From: Euryarchaeota archaeon UBA462
GTDB taxonomy: Archaea; Thermoplasmatota; Poseidoniia; Poseidoniales; Thalassarchaeaceae
Assembly (NCBI GenBank): GCA_002506755.1
Contig: DAYD01000023.1
Location: 113,791-162,005 of the forward strand
Direction: 5' to 3'
Length of the DNA stretch: 48,215 bases
Below, one piece after another: positions 1-8,517 of this stretch (its first letter is position 1; each line of letters opens with the position of its first letter). The translations under genes and the position numbers were made by a program. The notes under the pieces are model-generated. The model was not told the origin of the DNA. It saw only the letters and a list, made by a program, of their open reading frames with translations, and ran no database searches.

Positions 1-2147
1 TAATAATCGCCCTCCACGAACTTTGATTTTGTCCCGAATGGGTCGAATGCCTCTCCGCTAGAATCGTAGTATTGCCTCATCCACTCAACGAAGTGGAGCC
101 TTGCGGCGTGTATATTGGGGCTAAATAGTCCAAGAACGAGAGCAAAGGTCTGGCCTAGAATCCACCCGACTATTAACAACACAGCCACCAATGGATCTGC
201 AAAGTCTATTTTTGTGAACAGGTTTACATTTGCCGTCTCAGCGATTTTAACTCCAACTGCACCAACAGCAAATAACCTCACATAAGAAATCACAGAAGGC
301 ATCATTCCAACTGCCTCAATTGGGGCCAATCCTACGTTTATTGGGAAGGGTACCCCATGGTATCTGTAAAGGGTCCACATGAGCATCAGTACCGATGAAC
401 CAGCTATTCCCGCACCAACATTCCGCATTTCGGTACTGCCAGGCCCAATATACCCGTAAGCGAACAAGAAGCCACCAATCAATAATAGCATCCAAGTCCC
501 CTTCTCGAAGAAAGCGCAAACTAAACCGAACCCTCCATGGCCATTTCCGTAGAGCAGGATGTCTCTGAATCCAATGGCTAGACCTATGAAGATGTGAATA
601 ACCCCTAGATAGATGGTTAGCAGGATCAGATGCTCAAGGTTACCGCCCTCATCTACGGGGGTAACTCGGTGAAATGGATATGTCAATGCAGCATCGAACG
701 GCCCCTCCAATACATAGTGAATCCTCCCGTCGTTCGGGTATAGTGACGTCATCCAAGAGACCCATGATGGCAAGTCCCCCTTCTCCAACATGTAGGCATC
801 TTTGTAGCAGTAGCCTTGGTGCCAAATGTAACTGCATTCTTCCGCAGTCTTGTATTTCGTTTCGATATGGGGCAAGAATTCGAATCCTGCAAACTCACCG
901 TAAATGTATCCAAATACTAGTGTCGCGAAGCCGATGTAAGTCAGAAACTTTCCTCCAAGCATGACCATCTCGTTGGTCCCAGACCTCATTATCAATAGCG
1001 ACCCTAAAGCAATGGTAGCGAGCCCATAAGCCATGTCCCCTAACATCATACCGAAGAATAATGGATAAGAAATCAACATGAAAACTGTGGGATCTATCCT
1101 TCCGTAAGCCGGTCTTCCCACTGCGTCAGTAAGTAACTCCATCGGCCTAGAAGAATTTCTCTCTTGATAGGCTATGGGAGGCATTTGCTGGGCGTGATGA
1201 TGGTCAGAGTGACCATGCCCCCCGCCACCGGCCTCCATCTCAAAGGCAGTAATTTCGATGTGCAAACAACAGTCACTCAGCGCACTTTCCACTTCTTCAG
1301 CCCTTCTCATTTCTAGCCACCCGTCAACAACGAATGCATGTTCAGAAACCGCAACTCTTACCGGAGCAGTCAGTATCTCATGGTCTCTCTCTAAAACTTC
1401 TAAGCCACATACCAGAGTTTCTCCATATGATTCCGACCATGAATCTAGCTTACTTTCGAGTTGGCTCTTCTCGACCAGTGTCTCCTCTTTCTTTCCCCTG
1501 ATTTCCGAAAGCAGCTCAGTGACCGATCCACTCCCTAAAGGAATAGGGGTCTGTTGGAAGCCAGCAGAGTCCAAAAGTGACTCCGCTTGTTCGGAATCAT
1601 CGTTTCTTAGGAATATCGCCACCATGCCATCCTGTTTTCTTGATTCAATCATGATGCCTGGTAAGCTAACCTCTCTTGCCGCAGAAAGATTGTCGACCCT
1701 TCCCACGTATGAGGTAATAGAGTCATAACCAGATAGTAAATCCAAATCGACGCCAAGTGGTTCTAGTTCTGCGAGTGAATCCTCCTGTTCTTCCAACAAG
1801 CCTATTTCCGCATCCAAATCGGATATTTTGGAACTCAATTCAAGTGCCTTCTCTATCTCACTTTGTAGGCTCCCATCCAATTTTCTCCTAATTTCATCGG
1901 CGGTTAGGGGCTTCGATGGAGGAGATGCATTCACAACTGATCTCGCCGCTCTGGCTTTGACTAAATCACGACCCACCTCTTCTGACCTACCGGCGGGAAT
2001 CCCCATTGAGAACCCCTCTTCTGAGTCGTCATAGTCCACAATGTGAAGCGCTTCTAGCGATGCAAGAACATCGATAGCCTTCCCTAGGTCCTCCTTACTT
2101 CCTGCAGCGATCATTCTGCCCATTTGAAGTGTATGGACTTGCGACAT
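1..2147 (-). CDS. atpI: A/V-type ATPase subunit I (a-subunit), partial at window edge
   Basis: Membrane stator subunit of the archaeal ATP synthase; with the K ring it forms the ion path across the membrane. The frame runs from an ATG at 2147 to base 1 without a stop, giving at least 715 residues. The first half is soluble and rich in coiled coil. The second half has about seven or eight hydrophobic segments. The family hallmark SYVRLFAVG lies near residue 624, with the arginine that deprotonates the rotor carboxylate. The last readable residues (HFVEWMRQYYD and after) match the usual subunit I end, so only a few residues are missing. A histidine-rich stretch (HGHSDHHH) sits around residues 310-318, between the soluble and membrane halves. 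It follows subunit H by 14 bases in the same operon, and the remaining subunits should lie to the left. Identification is firm. Confidence 0.95.
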   Translation of the reverse strand, partial: MSQVHTLQMGRMIAAGSKEDLGKAIDVLASLEALHIVDYDDSEEGFSMGIPAGRSEEVGRDLVKARAARSVVNASPPSKPLTADEIRRKLDGSLQSEIEKALELSSKISDLDAEIGLLEEQEDSLAELEPLGVDLDLLSGYDSITSYVGRVDNLSAAREVSLPGIMIESRKQDGMVAIFLRNDDSEQAESLLDSAGFQQTPIPLGSGSVTELLSEIRGKKEETLVEKSQLESKLDSWSESYGETLVCGLEVLERDHEILTAPVRVAVSEHAFVVDGWLEMRRAEEVESALSDCCLHIEITAFEMEAGGGGHGHSDHHHAQQMPPIAYQERNSSRPMELLTDAVGRPAYGRIDPTVFMLISYPLFFGMMLGDMAYGLATIALGSLLIMRSGTNEMVMLGGKFLTYIGFATLVFGYIYGEFAGFEFLPHIETKYKTAEECSYIWHQGYCYKDAYMLEKGDLPSWVSWMTSLYPNDGRIHYVLEGPFDAALTYPFHRVTPVDEGGNLEHLILLTIYLGVIHIFIGLAIGFRDILLYGNGHGGFGLVCAFFEKGTWMLLLIGGFLFAYGYIGPGSTEMRNVGAGIAGSSVLMLMWTLYRYHGVPFPINVGLAPIEAVGMMPSVISYVRLFAVGAVGVKIAETANVNLFTKIDFADPLVAVLLIVGWILGQTFALVLGLFSPNIHAARLHFVEWMRQYYDSSGEAFDPFGTKSKFVEGDY

Positions 2148-2161
2148 CTGAATTCCCTATC

Positions 2162-2476
2162 TTAGGATCTGAAGGCATCTAGAATCGCTTTGACTGCTGC
2201 TCCTCTGCTGCCCTCCCCATCGTCATGAATCGACCCGATAGCCGAGTCCCCTTCTTTGACGACCTTGGCTGCCTCTCCCTCGGCAATGCTCCTTGCATCC
2301 GAGATCATACTTTGAGAGCTAGATTCGGAGTCGGATTTCCCACTTTGTACTATCTCTGTTGCTGCCAGTCTAGCCTTTGTGATTATTTCAGAGGCCTGAG
2401 ATTCTGCATTGGCAATAGTCTCTTTTGCCTCAGTTTCGGCTTCTCTGATCGCGCGAAGGACTTCTTCTCTACCCAT
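2162..2476 (-). CDS. atpH: A-type ATPase subunit H (peripheral stalk coiled coil)
   Basis: Short, charged, Ala/Glu/Lys-rich protein of about 104 residues that is almost entirely predicted coiled coil, as expected for subunit H, which pairs with subunit E in the peripheral stalk. The start MGREEVLRAIREAETEAKE is typical of the family. The open frame extends to a GTG at 2485, but the ATG at 2476 is preceded by AGGTG at a suitable distance and is preferred. It is the first gene of the ATPase operon visible here and lies 14 bases upstream of subunit I. The bases upstream (2477-2543) separate it from a divergent methyltransferase and must hold both promoters. The C-terminal third is low in conserved signal but keeps the acidic/serine composition seen in archaeal homologs. 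Confidence 0.85.
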   Translation of the reverse strand: MGREEVLRAIREAETEAKETIANAESQASEIITKARLAATEIVQSGKSDSESSSQSMISDARSIAEGEAAKVVKEGDSAIGSIHDDGEGSRGAAVKAILDAFRS

Positions 2477-2543
2477 TCTATGCACCTACAGTATATACGC
2501 GAAAGTTGAAGAGTTTATGATGATAACCGCATGACTTCCACTA

Positions 2544-3314
2544 GTGCCTCTTCCATTCTACATTGATTCGGGAACGGTCCAAATACAGGCTTCTACTGGG
2601 CGTTTCATGGACGCGGCGGGCATGCGGGAGGAAGAGTGGAATGAACTACAGAGGAACCTAGAAGCAACCATCCCTGTTTACGACAAAATAAACCGATTCG
2701 CGACCCTAGGTCAAGTCTCAAGATGGAGGAGGATGGTCCGTAGAATGATACCAGAGGGTAGAGTCCTAGAAATCGGATGTGGCCCTGGAAGCTTCGCAGA
2801 GGACCTAACCGGCAGGGATCTGGTATGTCTGGATCCAATACCCGAGATGCTCAAAACTGCTGAGATCAGAGTAAATGAGGCCAGATCTTCCAGAGGGGAA
2901 AGCCCGGCCGATTTCGTTGAGGGCACGGCAGAGAACCTACCCTTTGGAGAAAATTCTTTTGACGCAGTTTGCACTCTTTTTTCATTCAGGGACTGGTTTG
3001 ACAAGAGGTTAGGATTGGAGGAGACTCTCAGAGTTTTAAAGCCGGGGGCCCCATTAGTCATAATCGAACCAGCGAAAATAAACTCAATACACGGTTTCCT
3101 GGGTCATGTTTGGATGAAGTATTGGGTAGCAGCGTATGCAAGGATTGTTTGTGGGGTAAAGGATCACCCTTGGAAGTGGCTTACTAAAACGTATTTGGAA
3201 TTCGGAACTACCAGGGAATACATCGAGATGCTCAAACAAGTTGGTTTTGTTGATGTTAGATCTAAGCTGATTTTTCCAGGCATGGCGACGATATGGGATG
3301 CCAAGGCCCCTTAG
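2544..3314 (+). CDS. Class I SAM-dependent methyltransferase, UbiE/MenG-like
   Basis: Predicted SAM-dependent methyltransferase of 256 residues. Motif I is VLEIGCGPGSFAEDL at about residues 75-90. It is followed by an acidic motif II (VCLDPIPEML) and the ENLPFGENSFDAV segment typical of the UbiE/MenG (ubiquinone/menaquinone C-methyltransferase) group. The late VLKPGAPLVIIEP strand is also present. The start is a GTG; an internal ATG at 2607 would still leave the whole fold. The final stop overlaps the stop of the convergent reductase gene by a few bases. Neighbouring prenyl-chain genes make quinone methylation attractive, but the family also methylates many other small molecules, so the substrate is inferred only. 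Confidence 0.8.
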   Translation: MPLPFYIDSGTVQIQASTGRFMDAAGMREEEWNELQRNLEATIPVYDKINRFATLGQVSRWRRMVRRMIPEGRVLEIGCGPGSFAEDLTGRDLVCLDPIPEMLKTAEIRVNEARSSRGESPADFVEGTAENLPFGENSFDAVCTLFSFRDWFDKRLGLEETLRVLKPGAPLVIIEPAKINSIHGFLGHVWMKYWVAAYARIVCGVKDHPWKWLTKTYLEFGTTREYIEMLKQVGFVDVRSKLIFPGMATIWDAKAP

Positions 3315-4411
3315 AAAAACCAAAACATGTTTCTACAGGTGATGGCCCTCCAAATGAACCCCTTGGTCATGCGATTAAATGAGAGGTTTAGCGCCCAATC
3401 TGGAAGTCGGAACATAATGCTACCAATTGCAAAGGCCCTCTTAGAATTCCTCATTACCTTGCCCATTTGGGATTTCCACCTTTTTTCGTATTCTAAAAGA
3501 TCCACTCCATGTTCGATGTGCTCCGAGATAACCTGTCCCGCAATCCTCCCTCCGATCATTGCGATAGTTATCCCGGCGCCGTTAGATGGGAGGACCATTC
3601 CCGCAGAATCTCCCACGAGGACGTAATTTCCTTTCACAAACGACTTTATTGTTCCAGACATTGGAAGGGACCCGGCCCCCTTGAAAGAGACTTCTCCTTG
3701 GTATTTCTTGATGAAATCTTCAGCAAACCCGTTCAGGCTTCTGCCGCCGGATAGCTTCCTCTGAATCCCCACTCCTATGTTTGACCCCGATGCCTTCGGA
3801 AAAACCCAGGCATATCCTCCAGGTGCAACAGATCCGAAATGCAGCTCAAGAGCATCGGAGTGATGACCATCCTTCAGCACGAATTTCACTGGTATGTTCA
3901 ATGATGATTCATTCCAGAATTTTTTTCTTAAGGGATCATTGTGCCCACCCGCTCCGACAATCACCTTTGCCGCCAAAGTTTTACCATTTGAGAGTGTCAA
4001 AGTCAGCCCGTCTATTTTCTCAACTCGATGGCCCACCAGATATTTTGCGCCTTTGGAGGTCGCCAGCTGAACTAGTGCCTCGTCATGAGCAACTCTATCC
4101 AGAACTACTCCTTCAAACTCATATTCAAGTCCCTTTCCATTTGGGGGGACCAATCTCATCTTTTTGATTATCTTAGATACGGCATGATCGGGGGTTCTGA
4201 ACAGATCATCCATTTCTGGAACGTCAGGGCAAAGCCTACTCATCTCTTCGTTCGTGGGAACTAGCTCCCCACATTGGAGTGGCGAGCCAATAGGGTCCCT
4301 CCCATCGACCACCAGAACCTTTAGCCCCCCCTCTGCCGCATATCGGGCTGTCGTGCTCCCAGCGGGACCTCCTCCAATGATGATCAGATCCCATTGGCTA
4401 TCTTCGGGCAT
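3311..4411 (-). CDS. Geranylgeranyl reductase family flavoprotein
   Basis: FAD-dependent reductase of 366 residues that saturates prenyl chains of archaeal ether lipids or of quinone side chains. The N-terminal dinucleotide-binding motif GGGPAG is at residues 13-18, followed by the ribose-binding acid in VLVVDGRD. A second FAD contact, VLVGDSAGMVLPSNGAGI, lies near residue 270, where this family (digeranylgeranylglycerophospholipid reductase, ChlP-like) has its GD motif. Length is normal. The conserved C-terminal membrane-association region is short and aromatic (ending MFWFF). The gene is 12 bases downstream of the polyprenyl synthase, so they are probably cotranscribed; its stop overlaps that of the convergent methyltransferase. 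Whether the substrate is phospholipid or quinone cannot be decided from sequence. Confidence 0.88.
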   Translation of the reverse strand: MPEDSQWDLIIIGGGPAGSTTARYAAEGGLKVLVVDGRDPIGSPLQCGELVPTNEEMSRLCPDVPEMDDLFRTPDHAVSKIIKKMRLVPPNGKGLEYEFEGVVLDRVAHDEALVQLATSKGAKYLVGHRVEKIDGLTLTLSNGKTLAAKVIVGAGGHNDPLRKKFWNESSLNIPVKFVLKDGHHSDALELHFGSVAPGGYAWVFPKASGSNIGVGIQRKLSGGRSLNGFAEDFIKKYQGEVSFKGAGSLPMSGTIKSFVKGNYVLVGDSAGMVLPSNGAGITIAMIGGRIAGQVISEHIEHGVDLLEYEKRWKSQMGKVMRNSKRAFAIGSIMFRLPDWALNLSFNRMTKGFIWRAITCRNMFWFF

Positions 4412-4423
4412 TCGAAGCCCTCA

Positions 4424-5407
4424 TCAGTTCGTTCTTGACTCAGAGATTAGAGCAATCTCTTCCAGCAATAATTTGCCCTCTGAGTCTGGCAATATAGATA
4501 GGCAGCGAAGAGCTCTTTCAACATGATTAGAAACTAGGATGTTGCAATACTCGAATGACCCAGCAAGTCCCAAAAGCTGAACCAGTTCTGATAGCCTATC
4601 GTCGCTGAAATTTCTTAATACATCTTCCAAATGAGACCTATCTTGACCATGAAGCATTGTGAGGGCGTAAATTATTGGAAGTGTCATCTTTCCTTCATGA
4701 ACATCTGTACCTCTAGGCTTTCCTATGTTTTCGTCACCCATCAGGTCTAGGATGTCATCAACAAGCTGAAATGCCCTTCCCAGCTCCATACCGTAGTCCC
4801 AGAATGATTGAACTATATCTTGGGATGCTCCAGCTATGATCGCAGCACTCGAGACTCCAGAAGCAAACGGGCCCGCTGTCTTACCGTCGATTATCCGATA
4901 ATAATCCTCCGGGCTGGTCTTCAGGTCATTGATGTGCTCAAACTGGAGTATTTCACCAGAAGCTATACCAGCACATGATTCCCTGACCTTTCCTATTACC
5001 CTCTCATCGTACTTCGCTCCAAGTTCGAAACCCAAGGAGAATAGATAATCACCTGCAATTATGGCGTGGGATGTTCCGTGAGTATATTGGATGGTGGGCT
5101 TTCCTCTTCTCATCTTGGATTGGTCATATACGTCATCGTGGACAAGTGTCGCGGTATGAATCAGCTCTCCAGATAGCGCTAAGTCCATAGCCTCGTTAAT
5201 GTCATTTCCTCCGGCTGCTTGATACGAGATTATTGCTAGAATAGGCCTGTACCTCTTTCCACCGCCTAGCAATACCTCCCTAGCGACACTCATTACCGGA
5301 CGATCTACATTGGAGCTCATCTTTCTGAGTACTAAATCCTCGATAGACTCCTCCACCAAACTCTTCACAGAGTCCAAGGTCAAAGACTCTAGATTCTGGG
5401 TTCCCAT
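4424..5407 (-). CDS. Trans-polyprenyl diphosphate synthase, long-chain-like
   Basis: Isoprenoid chain-elongating synthase of 327 residues. It has both aspartate-rich Mg-diphosphate motifs, DDVYD at 91-95 and DDILD at 217-221, plus GGGKRYRP and MRRGKPT. Archaeal GGPP synthases usually carry a bulky aromatic five residues before the first motif. Here that position is Ala (HTATLVHDD), as in bacterial long-chain synthases such as IspB, which suggests a product longer than C20. The frame opens at an ATG at 5431, but the ATG at 5407 lies 26 bases from the centre of a TATA-like element, so a leaderless start there is preferred. The gene precedes the geranylgeranyl reductase by 12 bases. Family assignment is firm; chain length is inference. 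Confidence 0.88.
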   Translation of the reverse strand: MGTQNLESLTLDSVKSLVEESIEDLVLRKMSSNVDRPVMSVAREVLLGGGKRYRPILAIISYQAAGGNDINEAMDLALSGELIHTATLVHDDVYDQSKMRRGKPTIQYTHGTSHAIIAGDYLFSLGFELGAKYDERVIGKVRESCAGIASGEILQFEHINDLKTSPEDYYRIIDGKTAGPFASGVSSAAIIAGASQDIVQSFWDYGMELGRAFQLVDDILDLMGDENIGKPRGTDVHEGKMTLPIIYALTMLHGQDRSHLEDVLRNFSDDRLSELVQLLGLAGSFEYCNILVSNHVERALRCLSILPDSEGKLLLEEIALISESRTN

Positions 5408-5428
5408 AATGGTAATTGGAAGGGGTCG

Positions 5429-5438
5429 CATATATCAA
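5429..5438 (-). promoter_or_regulatory. TATA-like box for the polyprenyl synthase
   Basis: On the minus strand the sequence reads TTGATATATG, the best TATA-like match upstream of the synthase. Its centre is about 26 bases before the ATG at 5407, the normal archaeal spacing between TATA box and transcription start, which would give a leaderless mRNA. Seen by eye; no strength score was computed. Confidence 0.35.
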
Positions 5439-5497
5439 CGAGTGCGCACGCCGGTCGAAACGGGCACGACACCTGCCCCCCCCTTGAGGTGGACGCA

Positions 5498-6559
5498 ATG
5501 CAAGACCGGATTAGAGTCGGGGCAATTGATACGCCTCATTGCCTAGTATCAAAACAAATCAAATACCATATGGAAACTCTAGAAGGAAAAGGGTTCAAAT
5601 CATCTGTTATCGATTTTCCTGACTTAGGATCAGGTCTGGATCAGGTTTCTTCTGGGAGATTGGATATTCTGGCAGTCCCCGCCAAACTAGCTCTTTCATT
5701 AACAGATTCAATCACCAACAAGGGATGCCAAATAGTTGGTGCGAGAACACCAAGAAGGCCAAGCCCCATCCTAATCTCCCCAAATCGCTTGATGTACCAG
5801 CCTAAATCCGCTATTATCGTTTGTGAAATCGAAATCGTGAAGAGGCAACTCCTTAGGGCTAGACCCGATCTTGTAGTAATTCATCCTGAGAGAGTAAAAG
5901 ATTCAATCGATTGCGAAAATATTCCTAGAGATGAGATATCTCGTTCCATTTGGCTTGGGAATTTATTACAAGATGGAAAAATAGACGGCTTCGTTTCATC
6001 AAGGAAGCAGTATGACGACTCCGGTCAGTCAGAGAGGAGGCATACCCTTCTCCCATTCCCACAGGAAAGAGGCGGGCCTCACTTTCTGCCTCCAGCGTAT
6101 TCTGATCTGATTGCGATTGTTTGCAGGCACGGCTCCCCTCAGGAGTTAGAGAATACCCTAACTGAGTCAGAGGGCAATACTGTGCTATGGGTACAGAGCA
6201 GAGTAATGGGAGGTATTTCAGATTCCATGAGAAACGCCATAGGGATACAGGTTAGGCATCGTCAGGTTGGTGCTTTATTGAGGCAAGCAGAGGAATACAG
6301 GGATATCGTCCTTGAGCAGGCCTGCCATAATTCTGAAGGCGAAATAATTGAAGAAGAGGTCAGGGTAGAAGTTAGAATTGAGACAATTTCCTCAAATGGC
6401 AGCAGGACCATAGGTCTGGACAGACTAGTTGCAAAAAGGGAATTTCAACACGCTACGATAAGCCTATTGAGGGACTGGGATGTTCTAGTTTCTGAATCTA
6501 GCAGAAAAGTTCCGAAGGACCACCAGACAGACACTGAAGCTCCCTCTTTCTTGCAATGA
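5498..6559 (+). CDS. Hydroxymethylbilane synthase (HemC)-like protein lacking catalytic residues
   Basis: A 353-residue protein with the overall plan of porphobilinogen deaminase. The anchor segment KRQLLRARPDLVV at 115-127 matches RRQAQL..RPDL of HemC. LLQDGKIDGFVSSRK resembles the L..GE.DAIILA region, and FLPPAYSDLIAIVCR resembles FLPA.GQGALAIECR. The expected catalytic loop HSLKDLP is replaced by VPAKLALS (about 61-68). The loop that should hold the dipyrromethane-cofactor cysteine (GGCQVP) reads GGISDSM (238-244), with Ile in place of Cys. Deaminase activity is therefore unlikely. The ATG at 5498 is preceded by GAGGTG and preferred over a GTG at 5489. It is monocistronic between the divergent synthase and a SAP-domain gene. 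Fold relationship is moderately sure; function unknown. Confidence 0.6.
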   Translation: MQDRIRVGAIDTPHCLVSKQIKYHMETLEGKGFKSSVIDFPDLGSGLDQVSSGRLDILAVPAKLALSLTDSITNKGCQIVGARTPRRPSPILISPNRLMYQPKSAIIVCEIEIVKRQLLRARPDLVVIHPERVKDSIDCENIPRDEISRSIWLGNLLQDGKIDGFVSSRKQYDDSGQSERRHTLLPFPQERGGPHFLPPAYSDLIAIVCRHGSPQELENTLTESEGNTVLWVQSRVMGGISDSMRNAIGIQVRHRQVGALLRQAEEYRDIVLEQACHNSEGEIIEEEVRVEVRIETISSNGSRTIGLDRLVAKREFQHATISLLRDWDVLVSESSRKVPKDHQTDTEAPSFLQ

Positions 6560-6660
6560 CCATGAATATTGGCATCAAACAAAACTCCTCGAAAACGATA
6601 TTTTCCATCACAAACAGGGCAACTGATTACTAAGGTGAAATCTCAGGGCATAATGTTCCT

Positions 6661-7605
6661 ATGATGGTGGACTCCGAAATCCTAAGCGCGTTGTACACTG
6701 GCCGACTCCAATATCTTAGAGAGAGGGCAGAAAATTGCGGCATACCAAAGACAGGATCCGTAGAAGTACTCCGAGCTAGGCTAATCTGCCAGGAAATACT
6801 TCCAGATCTAGATCTTTCTTGGGAAGGCATACAATCTATGCCGCATAAGGAAATTGGCGAGGTCTTGAAGGTGTTTGGCATCAAGTCATCGGGATCGCAC
6901 AAAGAGAGGAGACAAAGGCTATGGCTACATTTGAACTTCGACTCAAGAAGAATGACAATAGAGAATCTTGCGGAGATGAGCAGAGATAACCTACACGAAT
7001 TGTGCAAAAGTCTAGAGCTTGATCTCACTGGAAACAGGACTGTTTTGATGGGGAGGGTCGCAGGAGTACTCACTAGTCAGATCAACGGATGGGGAAGGAT
7101 AAAGAGAAGCTTAAGAAGAAACGGGATTCACTCAGACATCGTAAAAAAATCATTAGAAATTCCTCCTAAGGAAGACTCCACACCTATTGTTGCCAATGTC
7201 GAATCGTTCAGCTCCACCCCATCGGAAGCGATATTGGAGGACGCTAGAGACTCGATGATTCTTGGAATAGACAAACAGGACAATTCTGTCCAAGGTGATT
7301 TACTCACCATACAAGCAAGGGTAAAGGATATTGAAAGGATGGTAGGCACAATACTCAGGAGTCAAGGAGGAGATTGGGGTGAGCCGCAAAAGGATCTTTT
7401 GCTAAGGCTAGCAACCAGAAGAGGATGGCCCATCAGTAAGAAATTTGTCCGCGATAGGCTATTGATTGTTGCAACCAACATGGCCGAAGTAAAGGGGGCC
7501 GATACCACAGAAAAAAAGAACCCAAACCCAATGGATTTAGATTCAGAGTCTATTATCGCAAGAGTTAGATCCAAGTTGTCCGATATAGAATCAACCACTG
7601 ATTGA
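6661..7605 (+). CDS. Protein with three tandem SAP-like motifs
   Basis: A 314-residue protein not assignable to a named family. Three SAP-like helix-turn-helix motifs (DNA/RNA-binding) can be read. One around residues 17-43 contains GIPKTGSVEVLRARL, a second near 65-95 contains FGIKSSGSHKERRQRL, and a third near 110-140 contains ELDLTGNRTVLMGRV. A low-complexity linker follows. A short helical region near 205-230 leads to a C-terminal segment (LLLRLATRRGWPISKKFV) that could be another small helical domain. The gene runs convergently into the RPA-associated gene, overlapping its end by 15 bases. SAP motifs typically bind DNA, and the RPA neighbours fit a replication or repair role, but this is inference. 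The start could be either of two adjacent Met codons. Confidence 0.6.
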   Translation: MMVDSEILSALYTGRLQYLRERAENCGIPKTGSVEVLRARLICQEILPDLDLSWEGIQSMPHKEIGEVLKVFGIKSSGSHKERRQRLWLHLNFDSRRMTIENLAEMSRDNLHELCKSLELDLTGNRTVLMGRVAGVLTSQINGWGRIKRSLRRNGIHSDIVKKSLEIPPKEDSTPIVANVESFSSTPSEAILEDARDSMILGIDKQDNSVQGDLLTIQARVKDIERMVGTILRSQGGDWGEPQKDLLLRLATRRGWPISKKFVRDRLLIVATNMAEVKGADTTEKKNPNPMDLDSESIIARVRSKLSDIESTTD

Positions 7606-8517
7606 GAAATACCCAAATCTTGGTTCAGAAATTTCCATACTAACGTCCCTCAAGTGTTCTATGGCATCTTCGGCTTCCTCTCTTGAGGATCCTGCTGAAA
7701 CGCATTCCCCCACCAGACTATCGTAGTCAATATGATTCTCTCCGCTTGATCTTAGAGCCGCCAGAATCACATCCTTGGGACTAAATCCTTCAGGAATTTC
7801 GAGTTCTGGTTGGCTGACCTTTTTAGCTATCGGCTCAGTGGAAATCTCTAGCGCGACATCTGACTTTCCACTAGCAGCAGATAGGGCTTTTAGGACCCAC
7901 ATTCGATAAGCTTCGGTATCAAATTCTGAGTAGTGACTTCTAGCTTGAATCAATCCCTGGATCAGGTCCTTGGGCACTCCTTCCGATTCTAAAGAGGACT
8001 CATCGATCTCGGATCCAGATGACTTTCCATATGCGTCAAGTCGCCTAAGTGTGGCTTCAGACGCCTCTACTAACCATGAAGAGTATGTTTCCAGGCCAAT
8101 AACAGAAAAGCTCTCAGCGTTTATTGAAGTGAAGACCCCACCCTCTTCAGACTCGGACCACCTTGCTCTTCCGACGATTATCATTAGAAACCGGTCCCCT
8201 GAATCGAATCTAGCTAGCAATTCTTCGATTTCCGGATGAAGCTCGGGCTTAAACGGGGGGACGCTGAAGTAGTGCTTCCCTGAAGGATCTCTGATTTGTC
8301 CAGAGTAGAACGGACCGCTATCGGCGTCTCTCCTTTCCAGGTTCTCGATCACTCCTCCCACTAGGCAACGATTAACTCTCGCCCCCAATTTTGTGACAAC
8401 GAACGAGGGATCAAACTCACCAAGTCCCTGTTCTATAAGAGATGCCTCGGAATATTCTTGTGCGAAAATACGGACTGCACTTTGCCTTGTTCTTACTTGG
8501 GGTGATTGACCAATCAT
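7591..8517 (-). CDS. RPA-associated protein (COG3390-type OB-fold protein)
   Basis: Partner of archaeal replication protein A, about 308 residues. The N-terminal half carries an OB-fold-like domain (VNRCLVGGVIENLERRD, then SGQIRDPSGKHYFSV), the pattern of the RPA-associated (RPAP, COG3390) family encoded next to RPA in euryarchaea. The C-terminal 65 residues (KDVILAALRSSGENHIDYD onward) look like a small winged helix. The frame extends to 8532, but the ATG at 8517 overlaps the RPA stop as ATGA, so translational coupling makes it the likely start. It is expected to bind ssDNA together with the upstream RPA. It ends in a 15-base overlap with the convergent SAP gene. Confidence 0.8.
   Translation of the reverse strand: MIGQSPQVRTRQSAVRIFAQEYSEASLIEQGLGEFDPSFVVTKLGARVNRCLVGGVIENLERRDADSGPFYSGQIRDPSGKHYFSVPPFKPELHPEIEELLARFDSGDRFLMIIVGRARWSESEEGGVFTSINAESFSVIGLETYSSWLVEASEATLRRLDAYGKSSGSEIDESSLESEGVPKDLIQGLIQARSHYSEFDTEAYRMWVLKALSAASGKSDVALEISTEPIAKKVSQPELEIPEGFSPKDVILAALRSSGENHIDYDSLVGECVSAGSSREEAEDAIEHLRDVSMEISEPRFGYFSISG

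Noticed and set aside
1258..1728. Plus-strand open frame of 156 residues across the subunit I gene
   Set aside because: Serine-rich shadow of the coding frame on the other strand; no family signal and the minus-strand protein is certain.
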